Origin: an uncultured Alphaproteobacteria bacterium | GTDB lineage: Bacteria; Pseudomonadota; Alphaproteobacteria; UBA7985; CAJQQZ01 | Direction of reading: 5' to 3' | Assembly: GCA_905480445.1 (NCBI GenBank) | Contig: CAJQQJ010000194.1 | Location: 1 to 21,395 of the forward strand | Length of the DNA: 21,395 nt | Shown here: positions 7,283 through 13,466 of the stretch, in pieces | How the letters are laid out: each line of letters starts with the position of its first letter | Position numbering within the stretch: the first letter of the stretch is position 1 | Position numbers and translations under genes: made by a program | The notes under the pieces: generated by a model | The model's input: only the letters and a program-made list of their open reading frames with translations | Databases searched by the model: none | Told to the model about the DNA's origin: nothing

Positions 7283-8650
7283 ATGTCTGCACCACCATCA
7301 AAAACCGGCGCGCCGATTGAATCCAAAAGCGATTTGATCGCCCATATGGAAACAGGTTGCAAACCGAAGTCCGCTTGGACAATCGGCACTGAGCATGAAA
7401 AGTTTGGCTTCGATCTAAAGAGCCTGCGTCAGTTGCCCTACGAGGGACCAACAGGTATCCGCGCTCTTTTGGAGGGGCTTCAACGCTTCGGCTGGCAGCC
7501 TGTGCTTGAAGGCGACAAACCAATAGCGCTCTTGATGGACGGCTGCTCGGTCACTCTCGAACCCGGCGGTCAGTTTGAACTTTCAGGTGCCATGCTGAAC
7601 AATCTCCATGAAACTTGTTCAGAGGTGCACACTCATCTGGCGCAAGTAAAGCAGGTCGGTGACGAAATTGGCGCTGGAATGCTAGGCGCTGGCTTTCAGC
7701 CCAAGTGGCGCCGCGATGAAATTCCTTGGATGCCTAAGGGCCGCTATAAGATCATGCGGGATTACATGGCAAAGATGGGCAATCTTGGCCAAGACATGAT
7801 GCTGCGCAGCTGTACCGTCCAGACCAATCTGGATTTCGGCAGTGAAGCAGACATGGTCAAGAAATTTCGTGTGTCTCTAGCCCTCCAACCAATTGCAACT
7901 GCTTTGTTTGCAAACTCTCCTTTCTACGAGGGGAAACCGAGTGGCTTCAAAACTTTCAGGGCTCACGTTTGGACAGATACTGATCCAGATAGAACCGGCC
8001 GCCTACCTTTTGTTTTCGAAGATGGCATGTCTTTTGAGCGCTACGTGGATTACGCGCTCGATGTTCCCATGTACTTCGTCTACCGCAACGGCGAGTACCT
8101 TGACGCTTCCGGACTTTCGTTCCGAGATTTTCTTGTGGGTAAACTTCCGATTCTTCCAGGAGAAATTGCCACCATTACCGATTGGGCTGATCATCTCACC
8201 ACTATTTTCCCTGACGTCCGCCTGAAGACCTTCCTGGAGATGCGGGGCGCTGACGCGGGACCTTGGAAATCACTTTGTGCATTGCCTGCCTTTTGGGTCG
8301 GTCTACTCTACGACCAAACAGCCCTAGATGCAGCCTGGGACCTGGTTAAGGATTGGAATGACGAAGAACGCCTGGGTCTAGAACGAGACGTGCCCAAATT
8401 GGCATTCCAAGCGCCGTTTAGAGATACAACTGTGCAAGAGATAGCCAGGCAAGCCGTAGCAATTGCGAATGAAGGCTTAGCCCGAAGAGCAATTAATAGT
8501 GATGCCAGCGGCCTTGATGAAACACAGTATCTTAAACCTCTCGAAGATGCCGTCGTCAGCGGAAAGTCGCCAGCCGACCGCTTGCTAGAACTCTATGATG
8601 GATCATGGGCAGGGAACATCGATAAGATTTTTGAAGAACTCGCTTATTAG
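7283..8650 (+). CDS. gshA: Glutamate-cysteine ligase, plant/alphaproteobacterial type
   Basis: A 455-residue ATP-dependent ligase that joins glutamate and cysteine to gamma-glutamylcysteine, the first step of glutathione synthesis. GTEHEKFGF (residues 35-43) and LEPGGQFELSG (92-102) are the family's nucleotide- and substrate-binding signatures. The length fits the plant/alphaproteobacterial GCS2 branch rather than the enterobacterial GshA. ATG 7283 follows AAAGGG at suitable spacing. It lies behind rsmE on the same strand and is convergent with rpoH, with 11 bases between stops. No clear terminator is visible between them. The GFA-type gene at 20506 also belongs to a family linked to glutathione, but it is far away. 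Confidence 0.93.
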   Translation: MSAPPSKTGAPIESKSDLIAHMETGCKPKSAWTIGTEHEKFGFDLKSLRQLPYEGPTGIRALLEGLQRFGWQPVLEGDKPIALLMDGCSVTLEPGGQFELSGAMLNNLHETCSEVHTHLAQVKQVGDEIGAGMLGAGFQPKWRRDEIPWMPKGRYKIMRDYMAKMGNLGQDMMLRSCTVQTNLDFGSEADMVKKFRVSLALQPIATALFANSPFYEGKPSGFKTFRAHVWTDTDPDRTGRLPFVFEDGMSFERYVDYALDVPMYFVYRNGEYLDASGLSFRDFLVGKLPILPGEIATITDWADHLTTIFPDVRLKTFLEMRGADAGPWKSLCALPAFWVGLLYDQTALDAAWDLVKDWNDEERLGLERDVPKLAFQAPFRDTTVQEIARQAVAIANEGLARRAINSDASGLDETQYLKPLEDAVVSGKSPADRLLELYDGSWAGNIDKIFEELAY

Positions 8651-8661
8651 AACTTGAATTT

Positions 8662-9543
8662 CTACTCTAGAAGCAAATCATCGGGCTCTGAAACATGAGT
8701 GATCATAACCGCCTTCAACTTTTGCATGGCTCTGTGCTCTAATTGCCTGACGCGTTCTTTACTCACGCCAAAGCGATTGCCAAGCTGTTCCAACGTCACG
8801 CCTTCGTCTTTGAGGCGACGTTCTCTGATGATGATTTCTTCTCTGTCACTAAGAGTGGAAATAGCATCTTTAAGCCAAGCACGTCGGTTGTCGCCATCAT
8901 GGCTTTCAATCGTGAGTGCTTCAGGTCCAGGTCGTTGATCGGGAATTAGGCTTTGACGCTCTGTTTGACCTTCCTCACCAATGATTTCATTCAGCGATTG
9001 ATCACCAGCCGCCATTCGGCCTTCCATTAACCGAACATCTCTCATGGAAACACCTAGTTTTTCAGCTACTTTTTCGCGGCCGGATTCGTCTAAAGCGCGG
9101 CCTTGAGATTCTTCGATTTGGGCTCTCAGTCTTCTGAGATTAAAAAACAGTGATTTTTGGGCAGCGGTGGTGCCTGTTCGAACAATTGACCAGTTTCTTA
9201 AGACGAAGTCCTGAATGGAAGCCCTGATCCACCAAGATGCATAAGTGGAGAAACGTACATCTCTTTCGGTTTCAAAACGGTTGGCGGCCTGCAACAGCCC
9301 AACAACACCTTCTTGAATCAGATCGCTCATGGCGAGTCCGTAGTGGCGAAATTTAGAGGCTGTCGACACAACCAGTCGGTTGTAAGCTTCAATTAATTTA
9401 TGAAGAGCTTTTTCATCCTGCTCTTCCCGCCAAGCCCTCGCGTAAGAAAATTCATCCTCTCTAGAGAGTAACGGAGCTCTCATCGATCTCCGAATGAATG
9501 CCGCATTGGCCCTCCTCAGGCCTCCGTCATCTATATAGCCCAT
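8662..9543 (-). CDS. rpoH: RNA polymerase sigma factor, RpoH (sigma-32) family
   Basis: A 293-residue heat-shock-type sigma factor (298 if started at ATG 9558; residue numbers here use that longer form). Region 2 has the core-binding and -10 recognition block DLIQEGVVGLLQAANRFE (79-96), then RFSTYASWWIR. QKSLFFNLR (134-142) is the RpoH box that separates this family from RpoD. A C-terminal region 4 helix-turn-helix covers VTLEQLGNRFGVSKERVRQLE (254-274). I prefer the inner ATG 9543 because GGGGG lies five bases upstream and MGYIDD aligns with usual RpoH N-termini; ATG 9558 has no ribosome binding site. Alphaproteobacteria often carry two rpoH paralogues, and which this is cannot be told. htpG, a typical target, is in the same window. 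Confidence 0.92.
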   Translation of the reverse strand: MGYIDDGGLRRANAAFIRRSMRAPLLSREDEFSYARAWREEQDEKALHKLIEAYNRLVVSTASKFRHYGLAMSDLIQEGVVGLLQAANRFETERDVRFSTYASWWIRASIQDFVLRNWSIVRTGTTAAQKSLFFNLRRLRAQIEESQGRALDESGREKVAEKLGVSMRDVRLMEGRMAAGDQSLNEIIGEEGQTERQSLIPDQRPGPEALTIESHDGDNRRAWLKDAISTLSDREEIIIRERRLKDEGVTLEQLGNRFGVSKERVRQLEHRAMQKLKAVMITHVSEPDDLLLE

Positions 9544-9558
9544 CTGTGCCCCCAACAT

Positions 9559-9571
9559 TTGGTATTACCAA
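9559..9571. promoter_or_regulatory. 13-bp palindrome upstream of rpoH
   Basis: TTGGTA-T-TACCAA is a perfect palindrome with one central base, 15 bases before the preferred rpoH start. Position and symmetry would suit a dimeric regulator or an RNA hairpin tip, but no regulator is known to me for this site and a chance match is possible. Confidence 0.25.
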
Positions 9572-9700
9572 TATGACCTTACACGACGGATTAATCGCGC
9601 AAATAGGCACAATAGAAAAACAATGTTTCGAATTAAGAAACAATCGAGGAAAATTGGTCGGGCCAAACGCTCATTCTAGATGAAACGAAAGAATATTACT

Positions 9701-10516
9701 CTAATTCTCAATCACGGATAACAAAGTTCCGTAAGCATCAAAACAGCCCAAGAGTAAGTTGCCACCAAAACCGCATCCGCCGTCAATCACCGTCTTTGTC
9801 TCGGTTTCTGTAACGCCGGAATGTTGTATATCCCAACCGGTTACGACTCGATTGAAACCATAATAGCGCCGTTCAATGGCGTTGAATTCATTGTTGCCCC
9901 ACCAGAACGCATCACTTTGTTGATCCAAAGCCAAATTGGGGTCAATGCCAGCGTGAACAAACAACATCGTGTTATTGTCAGTGTAAGCCGCGCGTTTGAG
10001 GTTACTGAGAAACTCTGTATGCCCTGGAAATTGTAGCATGCCTGCCCGCAGCTCTGAGGTCCAACGGGTGAGATCTGCAACTGTGCCTCGCGCGTTCGCA
10101 AGCGCATTGTTGGCCGAGCTGCCATAGGCTTTCAGAGTACCGACAATACCGCGCTCCATCATCCATTCAACAATACGAACGGGAGTTGCCGCAAATTGCA
10201 GTTGAAGAATTTTGTTCCACATCTCTTCTTGTGAACCACGAAGATAGGCTATGTCTTGCCGGAAAAGATGAGGGCGAGCCATCGTGTAGCGTCGGAAAGA
10301 CAAAATCTCGTCGATTGTTTCTTTGACGCTGTCGCCGGGGCCGAGATAGTTGCCGAGATAGACGATGCGATCACCAACATCGAAGTAGGTATCAATGGTG
10401 TTATGAGCAGCAATAAGCTTCTCTGCGTCGCCGTGGATCGGTGAAACCGTCCATACCCGACGACACTTCTTTAGTAGTTGGAATCGCTGTGCAACGCCGC
10501 TGCCCGCTTGTCTCAC
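9701..10516 (-). CDS. Metallophosphoesterase-like protein with degenerate active site
   Basis: A 271-residue protein with the order and spacing of PPP/calcineurin-type phosphatases, but with most metal ligands replaced. Where the family has DxHG this protein has PIHG (residues 26-29). GDxxDRG is GNYLGPG (55-61). RGNHE is RGSQE (93-97). The HAG histidine is kept (FVHAG, 186-190). The late GHT site is GWD (227-229). The C-terminal IDGGCGFGGNL (244-254) still matches the family closely. The reading frame is intact and the fold motifs are well preserved, so I read this as a maintained pseudoenzyme rather than decay. The start is GTG 10516 with AGG four bases upstream. It lies between carD and rpoH, and the carD terminator separates it from carD. 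Confidence 0.8.
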   Translation of the reverse strand: MRQAGSGVAQRFQLLKKCRRVWTVSPIHGDAEKLIAAHNTIDTYFDVGDRIVYLGNYLGPGDSVKETIDEILSFRRYTMARPHLFRQDIAYLRGSQEEMWNKILQLQFAATPVRIVEWMMERGIVGTLKAYGSSANNALANARGTVADLTRWTSELRAGMLQFPGHTEFLSNLKRAAYTDNNTMLFVHAGIDPNLALDQQSDAFWWGNNEFNAIERRYYGFNRVVTGWDIQHSGVTETETKTVIDGGCGFGGNLLLGCFDAYGTLLSVIEN

Positions 10517-10574
10517 TTCACCTAGCCAAAGGATTTCGTTTACAAAAACCGCAGTTTAGCGATTTTGACATGAA

Positions 10575-10616
10575 AGAAAACAAAAATGCCAGCTGACACA
10601 GAAGTGAGAGCTGGCA
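10575..10616 (-). terminator. Intrinsic terminator of carD
   Basis: A perfect 8-bp stem TGCCAGCT/AGCTGGCA (10587-10594 and 10609-10616) has a second small stem CAC/GTG inside its loop. On the minus strand it is followed by TTTTTGTTTTCTT. It lies 22 bases past the carD stop and is a textbook Rho-independent terminator. Confidence 0.88.
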
Positions 10617-10638
10617 CAATCACGAAGAAAGAAGCTAA

Positions 10639-11139
10639 CTAAGCCGCTTTCGTTAATACGTCCGAAAGTTTTTCTTCCGCTTGAACATGTTCCAGGCCTT
10701 CGATCGCTGCAAATTCTCTTGTCAGACGATTAAGGGCAGATTGATAAATCTGACGCTCAGAATAGGACTGCTCTGGTTGTTCTGAGTTTCTATGCAGATC
10801 ACGAACAACTTCTGCAATTGAGACAGGATCACCGGAGTTAATCTTGGCTTCATATTCTTGCGCTCGACGGCTCCACATAGTTCTTTTGACTTTGGCCTTG
10901 CCCTGCAATGTCACCAATGCTTCGTCCATCAACTTTCTCGAGGATAGCTTGCGCAAGCCAGCACCTGAAACTTTATTGAGTGGAACTTTCAAAGTCATTC
11001 TTTCGCTTTCGAAATGAATGACGACAAGTTTCAAGCTCACACCTGAAATATCTTGCGATTCAACGCCCAAAACGCGCCCGACGCCATGCGTTGGGTAAAC
11101 AACATAATCGTCTTCTGCGAATTGCAAATCTTCAGCCAT
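10639..11139 (-). CDS. carD: CarD-family RNA polymerase-binding transcription regulator
   Basis: A 166-residue CarD/CdnL-type protein. The N-terminal Tudor-like domain (about 8-65, with DYVVYPTHGVGRVLGVE) binds the RNA polymerase beta subunit. The helical C-terminal half (about 70-160, rich in Arg, Lys and Glu) contacts DNA at the promoter bubble. Members stabilise open complexes, notably at rRNA promoters. ATG 11139 has AAGGGA about eleven bases upstream, a longish spacing. The gene follows fdxA on the same strand, but 320 bases and a strong terminator lie between, so it probably has its own promoter. A strong terminator follows it. Confidence 0.92.
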   Translation of the reverse strand: MAEDLQFAEDDYVVYPTHGVGRVLGVESQDISGVSLKLVVIHFESERMTLKVPLNKVSGAGLRKLSSRKLMDEALVTLQGKAKVKRTMWSRRAQEYEAKINSGDPVSIAEVVRDLHRNSEQPEQSYSERQIYQSALNRLTREFAAIEGLEHVQAEEKLSDVLTKAA

Positions 11140-11321
11140 AGGTTTTCTAGTCCCTTTTCAAATTAAAGATCGAACAACAGCCATTTTTGGCTTTTCTAAT
11201 TTCAATCTTTTCCAGCCATTTAAGCCCAACAAGCAAAACCCTTGTTGCTCCGCACAGCGAGGCAGCAAAGGGGATCGTTTCTTTAGTTATATCTGGAAAT
11301 CAAGATCAGCGCTTAGAACTC
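11140..11321 (-). other. carD upstream region, no gene seen
   Basis: No supported reading frame on either strand. It holds a perfect 7-bp inverted repeat CAACAAG/CTTGTTG (11227-11233 and 11241-11247) and a smaller AGCCA/TGGCT repeat (11179-11183 and 11188-11192). In the carD transcript these could form leader hairpins. A TATAAC-like -10 is present on the minus strand, but no good -35 stands at the right distance, so I do not assign a promoter. Confidence 0.4.
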
Positions 11322-11349
11322 AAAAAAAATAGAAGCTAGCGCGCTTCTA
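11322..11349 (-). terminator. Strong intrinsic terminator between fdxA and carD
   Basis: Minus-strand stem TAGAAGC/GCTTCTA (perfect 7 bp, loop of 6) followed directly by eight T residues. It lies 110 bases past the fdxA stop. It could end fdxA transcripts or a separate short RNA starting near 11383. Confidence 0.88.
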
Positions 11350-11383
11350 GGCGAACTTGACCGCCTGAAGAACTTAGCTTCAT
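11322..11383 (-). ncRNA. Candidate small RNA downstream of fdxA
   Basis: A promoter-like pair (11390-11418) would start a transcript near 11383 that ends at the strong terminator, about 62 nucleotides. The transcript folds into consecutive hairpins: GAAG/CUUC (11381-11367), a 6-bp stem AGGCGG/UCGCCU with one G-U pair (11366-11349), and the terminator stem. No start codon with a meaningful frame is seen. It matches no RNA family I can name. The plain alternative is a structured fdxA 3' end or an attenuator ahead of carD. Confidence 0.4.
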
Positions 11384-11389
11384 TCAAGG

Positions 11390-11418
11390 ACTATAACAGA
11401 AATTTGCCGAAATTTCAA
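11390..11418 (-). promoter_or_regulatory. Sigma-70-like promoter in the fdxA-carD gap
   Basis: On the minus strand TTGAAA (11418-11413) and TATAGT (11395-11390) are separated by exactly 17 bases; each matches the housekeeping consensus at five of six positions. It points at the terminator at 11349-11322 and, beyond that, at carD. Confidence 0.45.
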
Positions 11419-11459
11419 CCAAAGCAGGTCTAAATCTGGGCGCTCGACTCCAGAACGAC

Positions 11460-11795
11460 TCAAGAAGTTCCTGGGTTTGGTGAGAAAAATTTTTCAAACT
11501 TGCCCTTAACACCATCAAATTCTTTAGCGTCCGCAGGTGGTTCACCCATTTCGGTGATGTTAGGCCATTTCTCTGAATACTCGCGATTTAGATCTAACCA
11601 TTTCACTGCTTCACTATCTGTGTCAGGCAAAATAGCTTCTGTTGGGCATTCAGGCTCACAAACGCCGCAATCAATGCATTCATCAGGATGAATGACCAAC
11701 ATGTTTTCACCAACGTAAAAACAATCAACCGGACAGACCTCAATACAGTCTTGATATTTACACTTAATGCAATCTTCAGTGACAATGTAAGTCAT
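11460..11795 (-). CDS. fdxA: Seven-iron ferredoxin (3Fe-4S plus 4Fe-4S)
   Basis: A 111-residue FdxA-type ferredoxin, a soluble low-potential electron carrier. The cysteine pattern fits the Azotobacter ferredoxin I type: Cys9, Cys17 and Cys50 for the 3Fe-4S cluster, and Cys21 (followed by Pro), Cys40, Cys43 and Cys46 for the 4Fe-4S cluster; Cys12 and Cys25 are extra. The C-terminal 50 residues (WLDLNREYSEKWPNIT and beyond) are the usual family extension. ATG 11795 gives the standard MTYIVTEDCIKCK start. The gene lies 54 bases behind the terB-like gene on the same strand and belongs to the helicase/S4/ferredoxin/CarD neighbourhood common in Alphaproteobacteria. Its redox partner is unknown. Confidence 0.95.
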   Translation of the reverse strand: MTYIVTEDCIKCKYQDCIEVCPVDCFYVGENMLVIHPDECIDCGVCEPECPTEAILPDTDSEAVKWLDLNREYSEKWPNITEMGEPPADAKEFDGVKGKFEKFFSPNPGTS

Positions 11796-11849
11796 GGCAA
11801 TCTCGGCTCTTAGTCAGTTTTTACAATACGGCGTTCAGCTAAGTTTTAC

Positions 11850-12305
11850 TTAACTTTTTTCAAGCTTTTGTAAAGCTCGACGCCTGGCAGTTCCACTAGC
11901 TTTGTCTGAAACATAAAGCAAGCCTGCTAATCGCCTCATCAAAGCAGATTCATGATCTTCACGTAGTCCATCGCTCAGAACGACCTGCCACAACAGCTCG
12001 AAGAGATGCTCCTTGTTCACTTCGCTGTAATCTTTGTTGATCACCGACACAGCTGGCAGTAGTTGAACAGAGGATTGGGCTCGTGTTTTGGCAGCCTCAC
12101 GAAGCTGCGTTCCTTCGTCAGGTGAGAGGCCAAATTCTTGACTCAAAATTTGAGCAATCAAGACTTCTTCATCTTCGCCAATATGGCCATCAACGGCTGC
12201 CACTTCAAAAAGCAGAACCGCCGCCGCATATTGTAACGGATCCAAATCATCCGAAACTGATTGCGGATTATCGGATTTAATCATTTTCTTCAGTTTTGAA
12301 AACAC
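11850..12305 (-). CDS. TerB-family (tellurite resistance B-like) protein
   Basis: A 151-residue all-helical TerB/COG4103-type protein. Conserved acidic metal-binding positions appear in two related halves: AAVDGHIGEDEE (residues 36-47) and LSDGLREDHE (110-119). The rest is helical with a basic C-terminus. TerB-like domains are linked to metal or stress signalling at the membrane, often with TerC, but the biochemical role is unsettled. It starts with GTG whose first base is the last base of the terC-like stop codon (TAGTG), so coupled translation is likely. The adjacent TerC partner supports the assignment. Tellurite resistance itself is not implied. Confidence 0.82.
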   Translation of the reverse strand: MFSKLKKMIKSDNPQSVSDDLDPLQYAAAVLLFEVAAVDGHIGEDEEVLIAQILSQEFGLSPDEGTQLREAAKTRAQSSVQLLPAVSVINKDYSEVNKEHLFELLWQVVLSDGLREDHESALMRRLAGLLYVSDKASGTARRRALQKLEKS

Positions 12306-13015
12306 TAGTTCTTCCGACGCCTAACCATAAGATTGAGTCCTTCAACGAAGGCGGCAAAGCCCATCGCAGCATAAATGTAGCCCTTTGGAATATGGAAATG
12401 CAATCCATCGGCTAACAAAGCCAAACCAATCAGCAGAAGAAAAGAAAAGGCCAACATCTTGACGCCTGGATGGCGCTCAATAAAGCTACTGATCGAGCGA
12501 GCGGCCACCAACATGACAATCGATGCAACAACAACTGCAACGACCATGACCCAAAGGTGCTCAGCCATACCCACAGCAGTAATAACTGAGTCGAGAGAAA
12601 AGATGATATCCAGCAACATGATCTGTATAATGACAGAAGTGAAAGTCACTTCTTTTAGGCTCTTGCCGGGGCCGTCATCTTCGCCAAGGCTTTGGCTGTT
12701 TATTTCAGAAGTCGCTTTGTAGATCAGAAACAATCCGCCGGTGAGAAGGATCATATCTCGCCATGAAAAAGTTTGGCCAAAGGCAGAGAACAAAGGCTCT
12801 GTTAGTCCTATTATCCATGCAATCGACGCAAGAAGGGCTAACCGGGAGAGAAGCGCTAACGCAATGCCGATGCGTTGCGCCTTAGCCTGTTGTTCTTCGG
12901 GTAGTCGGCCCGAAAGAACAGCGATGAAAATCACATTATCAATGCCCAGGATTACTTCCAGCACGATGAGTGTCGATAAACTCGCCAATGTCTCTACGTT
13001 AAACAGCCATTCCAT
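12305..13015 (-). CDS. TerC-family integral membrane protein
   Basis: A 236-residue membrane protein with about seven helices and the TerC signatures LEVILGIDNVIFIAVL near the N-terminus and LLDIIFSLDSVITAVGM in the middle. Buried Asp and Asn residues of these motifs are likely metal ligands. Family members include manganese exporters and proteins supplying metal to exported enzymes, so a metal transport role is plausible but the ion is not known. I chose ATG 13015 because AGGGG lies eight bases upstream and MEWLFNVETLA fits family N-termini; an earlier start at 13042 has less support. It precedes the terB-like gene with a one-base overlap and follows the S4 gene by about 50 bases. Confidence 0.88.
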   Translation of the reverse strand: MEWLFNVETLASLSTLIVLEVILGIDNVIFIAVLSGRLPEEQQAKAQRIGIALALLSRLALLASIAWIIGLTEPLFSAFGQTFSWRDMILLTGGLFLIYKATSEINSQSLGEDDGPGKSLKEVTFTSVIIQIMLLDIIFSLDSVITAVGMAEHLWVMVVAVVVASIVMLVAARSISSFIERHPGVKMLAFSFLLLIGLALLADGLHFHIPKGYIYAAMGFAAFVEGLNLMVRRRKN

Positions 13016-13064
13016 CGTTAAAGCCCCTAAACCAAGTCTCAAAAATTTCGCTAAGACTTAAGCC

Positions 13065-13466
13065 TTATTCATCTGAGTTCAAGAAACGATCCATTTCCCG
13101 TCGCTCTTTTTTTGTTGGTCTGCCTGTTCCCATTTCACGTACAGCCATTTTGACGGTTTTCTCGTCCAGCTTTGCTTGTTCGCGAACCAACGAAGGCGGA
13201 GCCAGATCTTCGTAGAGCCCCTGAGCTTCACTCGCAGGACCCCGCCTCTCACCAAGCATCACGACTTTGATCACCCGTACTTCTTTCCCTTGTGGGAAAG
13301 TCAAAACATCGCCGGGCTTTATTTGTACTTTTGCCTTGGCTATCACAGAAGAGTTAATCCGAATTCTTCCTGACTCACAAACTTTGCTCGCTAGCGTTCG
13401 AGACTTGAAAAACCTAGCGTACCAAAGCCACTTATCTAATCGTAATTTGGCTTCACCATCGCTCAC
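13065..13466 (-). CDS. S4-domain RNA-binding protein (Hsp15/HslR-like)
   Basis: A 133-residue protein whose residues 8-70 form an S4 domain: RLDKWLWYARFFKSRTLA, then ESGRIRINSSV and KPGDVLTF. It resembles Hsp15, which in E. coli binds free 50S subunits carrying a stalled nascent chain. The C-terminal tail is rich in Lys, Arg and Glu (PTKKERREMDRF). It begins at GTG 13466, overlapping the helicase stop codon in GTGA, so translation is coupled to the helicase. Pairing with a helicase next to fdxA and carD is a recurring alphaproteobacterial arrangement. Confidence 0.88.
   Translation of the reverse strand: MSDGEAKLRLDKWLWYARFFKSRTLASKVCESGRIRINSSVIAKAKVQIKPGDVLTFPQGKEVRVIKVVMLGERRGPASEAQGLYEDLAPPSLVREQAKLDEKTVKMAVREMGTGRPTKKERREMDRFLNSDE

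Noticed and set aside
11227..11247. Hairpin CAACAAG/CTTGTTG in the carD upstream region as a terminator
   Set aside because: No T-run follows on either strand, so it is at most a leader hairpin; recorded in the upstream-region entry.
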